Shown here in pieces: positions 1 to 4,844 of a stretch of 5,057 nucleotides of DNA. Below the pieces are notes generated by a model that saw only the letters and a list, made by a program, of their open reading frames with translations, had not been told where the DNA came from and did no database searches. Both the position numbers and the translations under genes were made by a program. The stretch covers positions 1-5,057 of the forward strand of contig JALXDW010000313.1 in assembly GCA_027070385.1 (NCBI GenBank), read 5' to 3'. This DNA is from Chromatiales bacterium. GTDB taxonomy: Bacteria; Pseudomonadota; Gammaproteobacteria; UBA6429; Thiohalophilaceae. Each line of letters opens with the position of its first letter. The first letter of the stretch is position 1.

Positions 1-987
1 CAACTTAAACCCGTGCAGTTCCAGAATAGGGCTGCCTTTCCCCATCATAAACAACAGTGCTATCAGTACAAATACACTGATCAAAGCCCATTCAGCACCT
101 GACATTTTTCCAAGTGATTTATGTTCTTCGTGAATTTTTTCGTGGCCACCCGCAATTTTGATACTGCCGGTTTTGAAATGATAACGCACCCACCACTGTG
201 TTAACACAAACATTCCTAGATACGGAAATTGCAATAACATCCAGTCAATATAACCCAGACCTTCAAAACCACCATCAGAAAAAATACCAACCATAATCAG
301 ATTGGGTAAATGCGCTGTCAGAATAAACACACCACAAATCATGGTGCCATAAACCAGCGACTGAATAAGAATGGCTTTCTTTGCTTCTTTTTCCTCATCT
401 GAATCACCCAATAAATTGGTAATCCCTTTTACAACAGGTAACAAGGTTGCAGCACGTGCATTCGCAGCTGGAATTAAAAATGCCAGGATAATATTGACAA
501 AAAACATACCCCAAATCACCCGACCAACCGTAGAGGCCTTGATTTTATCCAGCACACCTAATGCAATACGTCGATCCAGTTTGAGCAGTTGCATCAAGGC
601 ACCGACTAAAAAAGCGAACAAACATAACCAAACAACATGCTTAGTGAAGCCGGAAAAAACAATATTCATGGGGGGCACCAATTTGCCTTTTTTTGCCACC
701 CAGGGAATACCATGTGTCAGAATTAATAAAGTGGGGACTGATATGCCGGTTATGCCAACGGGTAAAGCTTCAGATACCCACATAATACTGGCCCAGACAA
801 CCACAGCAAGTACTGCCATGCCATTTTCACTTAAACCTTCCGGTCTTGGAAAGACCCATAAAATAAGCGCGAACAATATCCAGGCAGCTAAAAAACCTGT
901 TATTACCCGCTTGGGATTTTTTCCGGTTGCTTCAATGTTATTAACTAAATATTGAACAACCCCCCCCTGAGCAACAGCTGTATTCAT
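1..987 (-). CDS. DASS/SLC13-family anion transporter, N-terminal part (3' end outside window)
   Basis: A probable inner-membrane carrier for a di- or tricarboxylate, sulfate or similar anion; the substrate cannot be read from sequence. The ATG at 987 follows a strong AGGAGG Shine-Dalgarno at 993-998, and 329 residues are open to the window edge, about two thirds of a typical family member (CitT is about 490). Hydrophobic segments lie near residues 30-47, 56-70, 74-92, 112-132, 154-174, 209-233, 249-267 and 293-314. Family hallmarks are the segment WVSEALPVGITGISVPTLLI (70-89) and the region 172-189, containing IPAANARAATLLPVV, which aligns with the PSNTARA block of DASS/CitT carriers. The usual Ser-Asn-Thr there is Ala174-Ala175-Asn176. 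A hydrophilic, probably cytosolic, stretch covers about 268-290. Codons 7-10 hold an unbroken run of eight G. It is divergent from a CRP-type regulator gene, which probably controls it. The related CitMHS/ArsB-NhaD families are less likely. Confidence 0.85.
   Translation of the reverse strand, partial: MNTAVAQGGVVQYLVNNIEATGKNPKRVITGFLAAWILFALILWVFPRPEGLSENGMAVLAVVVWASIMWVSEALPVGITGISVPTLLILTHGIPWVAKKGKLVPPMNIVFSGFTKHVVWLCLFAFLVGALMQLLKLDRRIALGVLDKIKASTVGRVIWGMFFVNIILAFLIPAANARAATLLPVVKGITNLLGDSDEEKEAKKAILIQSLVYGTMICGVFILTAHLPNLIMVGIFSDGGFEGLGYIDWMLLQFPYLGMFVLTQWWVRYHFKTGSIKIAGGHEKIHEEHKSLGKMSGAEWALISVFVLIALLFMMGKGSPILELHGFKL
960..967 (-). repeat. G8 homopolymer near the transporter start
   Basis: On the coding strand codons 7-10 of the transporter (CAG GGG GGG GTT) contain eight consecutive G. 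Gain or loss of one base would shift the frame almost immediately after the start. Such tracts can slip during replication, and they are also common sites of sequencing error. The length here is intact for the downstream frame. Confidence 0.75.
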
Positions 988-992
988 AAAAT

Positions 993-998
993 CCTCCT
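993..998 (-). promoter_or_regulatory. Strong ribosome binding site of the transporter gene
   Basis: AGGAGG on the minus strand, five bases before the ATG at 987. It fixes this start over any later Met. A TACAC/GTGTA inverted repeat (1002-1018) ends three bases upstream of it in the mRNA. Confidence 0.8.
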
Positions 999-1001
999 GT
1001 T

Positions 1002-1018
1002 TACACCTATTTTGTGTA
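1002..1018 (-). repeat. Small inverted repeat in transporter 5' UTR
   Basis: TACAC and GTGTA arms separated by seven bases, three bases upstream of the transporter Shine-Dalgarno in the mRNA. The arms are short (5 bp), so it could be a weak operator, a weak RNA hairpin or chance. Confidence 0.35.
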
Positions 1019-1039
1019 TAGGCTGGTGTTATCGTTATT

Positions 1040-1055
1040 TGCAATTATTATTGCA
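1040..1055. promoter_or_regulatory. 16-bp inverted repeat TGCAAT-N4-ATTGCA, possible operator
   Basis: Perfect 6-bp arms around TATT. With the transporter start inferred at about 1058 (minus strand), this lies at roughly +3 to +18, where a bound protein would hinder transcription. It has the same 16-bp length and outer TG...CA and A/T positions as the palindrome at 1114-1129, so it could be a weaker site for the same regulator. The function is inferred. Confidence 0.4.
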
Positions 1056-1064
1056 GATGTAAAA

Positions 1065-1070
1065 ATTATA
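1065..1070 (-). promoter_or_regulatory. Probable -10 element of the transporter promoter
   Basis: A perfect TATAAT on the minus strand, giving a start near 1058 and a 5' UTR of about 70 nt. Hexamers 16-18 bp upstream (CATATT, TCATAT, GTCATA) match TTGACA poorly. A good -10 without a -35 suggests dependence on an activator, in line with the CRP-like site about 63 bp upstream of the inferred start. Confidence 0.45.
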
Positions 1071-1086
1071 TTGATTATCGAATTGT

Positions 1087-1102
1087 AATATGACGGTCTT
1101 CA
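1087..1102 (+). repeat. Direct repeat copy 1, AATATGACGGTCTTCA
   Basis: This 16-base sequence recurs at 1166-1180 with one base missing (AATAT then ACGGTCTTCA). The copies are 78-79 bp apart, either side of the palindrome at 1114-1129. The role is unknown. Confidence 0.6.
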
Positions 1103-1113
1103 TTGTATAAATC

Positions 1114-1129
1114 TGTCAGCTGGCTGACA
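1114..1129. promoter_or_regulatory. CRP-like operator, palindrome TGTCA-N6-TGACA
   Basis: TGTCAGCTGGCTGACA has perfect 7-bp arms and a 2-bp centre. Its layout equals that of the E. coli CRP consensus TGTGA-N6-TCACA, with one symmetric change per half-site (G to C at the fourth base). It lies in the divergent region beside a CRP-family gene. Its centre, 1121.5, is about 63 bp upstream of the inferred transporter start, close to a class I activator position (-61.5). On the other side it covers the expected -35 area of the regulator's own gene, so it may mediate autoregulation. The palindrome is seen; its function is inferred. Confidence 0.6.
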
Positions 1130-1143
1130 TTTTCGTGTTAGCT

Positions 1144-1149
1144 TATAAC
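1144..1149 (+). promoter_or_regulatory. Possible -10 element of the regulator gene
   Basis: TATAAC, one mismatch from TATAAT, 32 bp before the ATG at 1182. The TTGACA-like CTGACA at 1124-1129 is only 14 bp away, too close for an ideal sigma-70 promoter. A protein on the 1114-1129 palindrome would overlap this promoter. Confidence 0.3.
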
Positions 1150-1165
1150 TAAATAAGCAATTAAG

Positions 1166-1180
1166 AATATACGGTCTTCA
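1166..1180 (+). repeat. Direct repeat copy 2, abutting the regulator start codon
   Basis: AATATACGGTCTTCA, the copy of 1087-1102 lacking one G. It ends one base before the ATG at 1182, so it occupies the ribosome-binding region, where no Shine-Dalgarno is visible. Confidence 0.6.
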
Positions 1181-1181
1181 A

Positions 1182-1886
1182 ATGGCAACAAACAACGCAA
1201 ACTGGTTTGTACAAACTTCTGACTTTGTGAACAAGCTGTCGGCATGTGACAGGGAAATATTATTTAATCTTGCCGAACAACAGTATTATTCAAAAACAGA
1301 TCTTGTATTCAGTGCAGGTACCGAATCGGAGTATGTCTATATTCTTAAAACGGGGCAGATAAAAATTTATGAATTATCGTCTCAAGGTAAAGAAGTCATT
1401 TTATGGTTTTGCTTTCCAGGTGAGGTTTTTGGTTTATCCGAAATTACCCGTGGCGCACTCCGCTCTGTCTATGCACAAACCTGCGCACCATCAAAAGTTT
1501 ATTTAATCAAACGCACAGCATTCAATAACTTTCTGGTACAACATCCGGATGCATCCATGGCAATTATTGACTTGCTATCCTGTCGGCTACGGGGGTTGTC
1601 AGATATGCTCACCAACCTGACAGCCGATGATGTCACATCGCGTATTATTAAATTACTGATCCGTATGAGTATGCTGTATGGCGCACAAAAGCAGGATATG
1701 TTGTGTTTAAACATGCATTTAACTCATCAGGAAATTGCAGACATGGTCAGTGCATCACGCCAGACGGTTAGCAGTATAATAAGTCAGTTAAAAAAAGAAG
1801 GTTTGCTATTTGTAGAAAATAATAGTATTTATATTCATAAGTCCAGTTTACCTGAACATTTAAAACATAACTGGCAATATAACTGA
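1182..1886 (+). CDS. CRP/FNR-family transcriptional regulator
   Basis: A 234-residue one-component regulator, probably a DNA-binding dimer. Residues about 20-115 form a cyclic-nucleotide-binding-type beta-roll (GTESEYVYILKTGQIKIY at 46-63). The phosphate-binding-like loop has Gly80-Glu81 and Arg94-Ser95, matching CRP Gly71-Glu72 and Arg82-Ser83 but with three extra residues between. A dimerisation helix follows (about 122-150); Ser140 aligns with CRP Ser128, while CRP Thr127 is Leu139. The helix-turn-helix (181-208) aligns without gaps to CRP; recognition helix SRQTVSSII (192-200) keeps Arg180 (Arg193) but replaces Glu181 with Gln194 and Arg185 with Ser198. There is no FNR-type N-terminal cysteine cluster (Cys only at 22, 77, 101, 134, 175), so an Fe-S oxygen sensor is unlikely. 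The effector is unknown; cAMP is possible but unproved. The start lacks a Shine-Dalgarno, but no other in-frame ATG occurs before codon 126 and a stop lies upstream at 1146. It likely controls itself and the divergent transporter. Confidence 0.9.
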   Translation: MATNNANWFVQTSDFVNKLSACDREILFNLAEQQYYSKTDLVFSAGTESEYVYILKTGQIKIYELSSQGKEVILWFCFPGEVFGLSEITRGALRSVYAQTCAPSKVYLIKRTAFNNFLVQHPDASMAIIDLLSCRLRGLSDMLTNLTADDVTSRIIKLLIRMSMLYGAQKQDMLCLNMHLTHQEIADMVSASRQTVSSIISQLKKEGLLFVENNSIYIHKSSLPEHLKHNWQYN

Positions 1887-1909
1887 ACCGGACCAAGAGA
1901 AAACAGATA

Positions 1910-2191
1910 ATGGAAAATTTACTGGGCTTTATTATTATGGTTGATGCTTATGCGATTATTTATTATCGCTTAATGGTAAAATATTATTACCAGAACGAAA
2001 ATAACAAAACCGAAAGTAACTTTGCTGCTATCTTCAGCTTTCCACCGCATAGTAAACTGTCGGCCAAAGGCAAGCGTTATTCAAAACGTTACTGGATTGC
2101 AATGATTATATTACTGACTTGTGTTGCATTACTTATCCCGGGGCGGGATCTAAGCGCAATCCGTGATGCTTTCAGCTCGATGCCTGTTTGA
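1910..2191 (+). CDS. Small two-helix membrane protein, unrecognised
   Basis: I do not recognise this 93-residue protein. It has two hydrophobic segments: residues about 3-24 (GFIIMVDAYAIIYYRLMV within it), followed by a polar loop with Lys/Arg-rich SAKGKRYSKRYW (51-62), and about 63-77 (IAMIILLTCVALLIP). The basic loop suggests both termini outside and the loop in the cytoplasm. It starts 23 bases after the regulator's stop, with a weak AAGAGA about ten bases ahead of the ATG, so it is probably cotranscribed with the regulator. Its stop lies 5 bp from the convergent ychF stop, and no factor-independent terminator is visible between them. A perfect ATCCCG-GGG-CGGGAT inverted repeat (2135-2149) lies within it. 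It is probably a real gene, given its size, membrane pattern and tight fit between genes. Confidence 0.65.
   Translation: MENLLGFIIMVDAYAIIYYRLMVKYYYQNENNKTESNFAAIFSFPPHSKLSAKGKRYSKRYWIAMIILLTCVALLIPGRDLSAIRDAFSSMPV
2135..2149 (+). repeat. GC-rich perfect inverted repeat inside the small gene
   Basis: ATCCCG and CGGGAT arms around GGG, encoding Ile-Pro-Gly-Arg-Asp. It could form a stable 6-bp hairpin in the mRNA, but with only three loop bases and no adjacent T-run; the nearest is T7 at 2192-2198. It may slow transcription or simply reflect codon choice. Confidence 0.4.
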
Positions 2192-2196
2192 TTTTT

Positions 2197-3288
2197 TTAA
2201 ACATTAAATCGAAAATGTAAAACATCACCGTCTTTGACAATATAATCCTTACCCTCAAGCCGTAACTTGCCAGCTTCTTTAGCACCTTGCTCACCTTTGT
2301 ATTGAATAAAGTCATCATAAGCCATGGTTTCTGCTCGAATAAAACCTTTTTCAAAATCGGTATGAATAACACCCGCTGCCTGTGGCGCCGTTGCACCTAT
2401 CGGCACAGTCCAACCACGCACTTCTTTTACTCCTGCAGTAAAATAAGTTTGCAGTCCAAGCAGATCATGACCTGCACGAATCACACGATTCAGACCCGGC
2501 TCATCCAAACCCAAATCTGCCAGAAATTCATTCAATTCATCTTCATCCAACTCCGTCATTTCTGCTTCAATAGAGGCACATACCGCAACCACAGGGGCAC
2601 CTTCTTTTTCTGCAAACTGTTTGACTTCATCAAGATAAGGGTTATTACTGAAACCGTCTTCGGCAACATTGGCAATAAACATCAATGGCTTAATCGTTAA
2701 TAAATTAAGATCACGGATTAATAATTTTTGTTCGTCGTCCAGTTCAAGTGTGCGTGCCTGTTCACCTTTGTCCAGATGTTCTTTTAATTTCTCCAATACA
2801 GCCATTTTAATTTTTGCATCTTTGTCTCCAGACTTGGCTACTTTCTGAACTTTTAATAATGCTTTTTCAATACTTTCCAAATCGGCTAATGCCAATTCGG
2901 TATTAATGACTTCAATATCATCGAGAGGACTGATTTTTCCGGCTACATGTACAATATCATCGTTTTCAAAACAACGTACAACCTGTGCAATCGCATCGGT
3001 CTCACGAATATTTCCTAAAAATTTATTACCTAGACCTTCACCCTTCGATGCCCCGGCAACCAGGCCAGCTATGTCCACAAACTCCATCGTTGTAGGTAAC
3101 ACACGTTCAGGTTTAACTATCTCAGCCAAGGCCTCCAAACGTGGATCAGGTACCGGTACAACACCTACATTCGGTTCAATTGTACAAAACGGGTAGTTTT
3201 CGGCCTGTATGCCCGCCTTTGTGAGTGCATTGAATAAAGTGGATTTACCTACATTCGGTAAGCCGACAATGCCACATTTAAAACCCAT
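2197..3288 (-). CDS. ychF: Ribosome-associated Obg-family ATPase YchF (OLA1 family)
   Basis: A translation-linked P-loop NTPase of the Obg family that binds ribosomes and prefers ATP; known roles are in translation initiation and stress response. The length, 363 residues, equals that of E. coli YchF. Visible motifs: G1 GLPNVGKS (9-16), switch I around [10 protein letters not shown] (31-40) with Cys35, the redox-sensitive position in E. coli, and G3 DIAGLV (72-77). His114 stands in the position that replaces the usual catalytic glutamine. The G4 position is Asn207-Val-Ala-Glu210 instead of NKxD, the basis of ATP preference. A C-terminal TGS domain (about 278-361) ends in the family-typical [11 protein letters not shown]. 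The ATG at 3288 begins MGFKCGIVG as in homologues; a weak AGG precedes it. It is the last operon gene, 35 bp after pth, and converges with the small membrane gene. Confidence 0.97.
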   Translation of the reverse strand: MGFKCGIVGLPNVGKSTLFNALTKAGIQAENYPFCTIEPNVGVVPVPDPRLEALAEIVKPERVLPTTMEFVDIAGLVAGASKGEGLGNKFLGNIRETDAIAQVVRCFENDDIVHVAGKISPLDDIEVINTELALADLESIEKALLKVQKVAKSGDKDAKIKMAVLEKLKEHLDKGEQARTLELDDEQKLLIRDLNLLTIKPLMFIANVAEDGFSNNPYLDEVKQFAEKEGAPVVAVCASIEAEMTELDEDELNEFLADLGLDEPGLNRVIRAGHDLLGLQTYFTAGVKEVRGWTVPIGATAPQAAGVIHTDFEKGFIRAETMAYDDFIQYKGEQGAKEAGKLRLEGKDYIVKDGDVLHFRFNV

Positions 3289-3323
3289 AATTTAATACCT
3301 GTTATTTATATATTTTCTTGAAT

Positions 3324-3899
3324 CTAATTGCTGTGCAGTCGATGCATTGCTTTTTGTGTTTCGCCTGCAACAACATCGTCTATAACACGCGTTGCGTTAT
3401 CAATAGCACGTTCAATGGATATGCGTTCATCTTTTGATGGTTTATTTAATACATAACCGCTGACCTTGCTCTTGTCGCCCGGATGCCCAATGCCCAGACG
3501 CAAGCGCCAGAAATCTTTACCCATTCGGGTACTGATGTCACGTAAACCGTTATGACCACCATGACCACCGCCTTTTTTAAGCCGTGCAATACCCACTTCA
3601 AGGTCCAGTTCGTCATGGACGACCAGGATATTCTCCAACTTGATTTTATAGAACTGGGCAAGTGCCTGTAGGGATTGTCCGCTGAGGTTCATAAAGGTAT
3701 CGGGTTTTAATAACCAGACTTCATTCGCGTGTATATTGACCCTGGCTGTATCGCCATGAAACTTTTTGTCTTTTTTAAAGTGACCATGATACATTTTTGC
3801 CAGTTCATCCAGAAACCAAAAGCCGACATTGTGTCGGGTATCAACATATTCATTGCCTGGGTTACCCAGGCCAACAATTAGTTTAATACTTTGACTCAA
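3324..3899 (-). CDS. pth: Peptidyl-tRNA hydrolase, Pth1 family
   Basis: This cytosolic esterase cleaves peptidyl-tRNAs that drop off ribosomes, freeing tRNA and peptide. The 191 residues are near the E. coli length (194). Catalytic and binding positions are all visible: Asn13 in VGLGNPG (9-15), His23 in TRHNVG (21-26), Asn71 in PDTFMNLSG (66-74), Asp96 in VVHDELD (93-99) and Asn117 in GGGHGGHNGL (110-119). They correspond to E. coli Asn10, His20, Asn68, Asp93 and Asn114 with a constant offset of three. The C-terminal segment about 145-190 is the usual helical lid. The gene lies 37 bp after rplY and 35 bp before ychF on the same strand, so translation-related products are made together. The ATG at 3899 has a modest GAGAAG upstream. 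Confidence 0.97.
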   Translation of the reverse strand: MSQSIKLIVGLGNPGNEYVDTRHNVGFWFLDELAKMYHGHFKKDKKFHGDTARVNIHANEVWLLKPDTFMNLSGQSLQALAQFYKIKLENILVVHDELDLEVGIARLKKGGGHGGHNGLRDISTRMGKDFWRLRLGIGHPGDKSKVSGYVLNKPSKDERISIERAIDNATRVIDDVVAGETQKAMHRLHSN

Positions 3900-3936
3900 T
3901 GCCGGCTTCTCGTTCTATGCCGCTAAAGCAGAAGAA

Positions 3937-4587
3937 TTAACTTTCTTCTTCGCTCGCATCCTCAGGACCCGCTTCAACTTCAGTTTTATCTTCAGCTGCT
4001 TTTTCTGCGCGTGGTAAATGAATCGCTGCAATGATGTGATCATGATCATCACCGTGTGTTAAATCCACTGCTTCAACACCTTCAGGCAATATCAAATCAG
4101 ATACGTGTAAACTTGCATCCAGTTCCAGCTCACCCAAATTAACTTCGATATATTCAGGTAATTTGCCAGGTAAACAGGCAATATGCAATTCTGTTGCATT
4201 GTGCGTAATCAAACCACCCGCTTTCACACCCGGTGCAACATCTTCATTAATAAAGTGTAATGGAACATGAACACGGATTTTTTCTTTCATATCGACACGC
4301 ATAAGATCAATATGCATGATTTTGGCTGACTTGGCAGGGTGACGCTGCAAATCTTTAAGAATGGCAGGTTCTTTTTCCTTGCCAATGTTTACCGTTAAGA
4401 TATGAGAATAAAAGGCTTCGTTTTCTAAATGATGAAACATTTCATTATGGTCTAACGTTAATGCAACAGGATCTTTGCCTGCGCCGTATAATACAGCCGG
4501 TACTTTGTTCTGATGACGCAGGCGGCGGCTCGCACCTTTCCCCGTGTCAGTTCGAACTTCGGCTTCAATAATAAAGCTCTCGCTCAT
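3937..4587 (-). CDS. rplY: 50S ribosomal protein L25, long CTC (TL5-type) form
   Basis: L25 binds the loop E region of 5S rRNA in the central protuberance of the large subunit. The 216-residue protein has the N-terminal 5S-binding domain (about 5-95), with typical blocks RTDTGKGASRRLR (12-24), KVPAVLYG (28-35) and ILKDLQRHP (77-84 region). A second, CTC-type beta domain (about 101-193) includes EDVAPGVKAGG (115-125). The acidic tail (about 194-216) is rich in Glu and Asp. E. coli L25 has only the first domain (94 residues); the longer form is normal in many bacteria. A good AGGAGAT (4594-4600) sits six bases before the ATG. It is preceded by a leader with several hairpins and, further up, by the palindromic element that separates it from prs. 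Confidence 0.96.
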   Translation of the reverse strand: MSESFIIEAEVRTDTGKGASRRLRHQNKVPAVLYGAGKDPVALTLDHNEMFHHLENEAFYSHILTVNIGKEKEPAILKDLQRHPAKSAKIMHIDLMRVDMKEKIRVHVPLHFINEDVAPGVKAGGLITHNATELHIACLPGKLPEYIEVNLGELELDASLHVSDLILPEGVEAVDLTHGDDHDHIIAAIHLPRAEKAAEDKTEVEAGPEDASEEES

Positions 4588-4593
4588 TGGATT

Positions 4594-4700
4594 ATCTCCT
4601 AAGTTTTTAAAATAACGCTACAGGCTTTCACCTGTAACAATTGAGCTACCTGTGCGACCCAGGTAACTTACTTAATAGTTACAAAACTTTCATTTTTGTA
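4594..4700 (-). promoter_or_regulatory. Structured rplY leader with competing hairpins
   Basis: In mRNA order the stretch holds: stem C, TACAAAA/TTTTGTA (4680-4700, 7-bp arms, 7-nt loop); stem X, GTAACT/AGTTAC (4663-4682); stem B, TACCTG/CAGGTA (4647-4665, 7-nt loop); stem A, TACAGG/CCTGTA (4619-4636, 6-nt loop); and the AGGAGAT Shine-Dalgarno (4594-4600). X shares bases with both B and C, so it cannot coexist with them. The 3' arm of B (ACAGG) can also pair with the 3' arm of A (CCTGT), and the 5' arm of B with the 5' arm of A using one G-U pair. Such alternatives suit attenuation or autogenous control; autoregulation of rplY is known in E. coli. I see no convincing promoter here. The pairings are seen; the function is inferred. 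Confidence 0.45.
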
Positions 4701-4717
4701 GCTAAAAATTCTCTTTC

Positions 4718-4844
4718 ACTGATGGGCTGTGTGAAGTTGGAGAACAAGGCGGATGGAAAATTTAAAAACGGAGCTTACTGCAGTAAGTGAGTATTTTAAA
4801 TTTTACTTCCAACGCCGTTATCTGACTTCACGCAGTTCATCAGT
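4718..4844. mobile_element. MITE-like 127-bp palindromic element between prs and rplY
   Basis: The terminal repeats are ACTGATGGGCTGTGTGAAGT (4718-4737) and, inverted, ACTGATGAACTGCGTGAAGT (4844-4825), matching at 17 of 20 positions. Inside them GGCG/CGCC (4748-4751, 4813-4816) and an 11-bp AT-rich stem (4757-4767 with 4794-4804) pair across the element. The centre is a perfect 14-bp palindrome, CTTACTGCAGTAAG (4774-4787). There is no open reading frame of note, so movement would depend on a transposase elsewhere. No target-site duplication is visible. In prs-rplY mRNA it would fold into one long interrupted hairpin, possibly a processing or partial termination site. A REP/BIME-like repeat is the alternative; the size and terminal repeats favour a MITE. 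The structure is certain, mobility is inferred. Confidence 0.65.

Noticed and set aside
371..955. A 194-codon plus-strand reading frame
   Set aside because: It lies wholly opposite the transporter gene, whose frame has family motifs and a strong ribosome site; this frame resembles no protein I know.
1071..1088. FNR box near TTGATTATCGAATTGT
   Set aside because: Only one half-site (TTGAT) fits; the other half does not match ATCAA, and the regulator lacks the FNR cysteines and recognition residues.
1114..1129. NifA upstream activator site (TGT-N10-ACA)
   Set aside because: The match is formal, but no sigma-54 promoter (TGGCAC-N5-TTGC) or nitrogen-fixation gene is nearby; the longer palindrome fits a CRP-type site beside a CRP-family gene.
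2135..2198. Factor-independent terminator formed by the GC-rich repeat and T7 run
   Set aside because: The hairpin ends more than 40 bases before the T-run and lies within the coding region, so it lacks terminator geometry.
2287..2700. Plus-strand frames opposite ychF (also 2906-3196)
   Set aside because: They are antisense shadows of ychF, with implausible composition and no ribosome site.
4619..4665. tRNA-like D-arm (minus-strand GTAGCTCAATTG) upstream of rplY, considered as a tRNA gene or remnant
   Set aside because: There is no closing GAGC, no proper anticodon arm, no T-loop and no acceptor pairing; the hairpins explain the resemblance better.
4718..4844. Ordinary operon terminator after prs
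   Set aside because: It is far longer than a terminator, has 20-bp terminal repeats and an AT-rich interior, and is not followed directly by a T-run; rplY downstream shows no convincing promoter.
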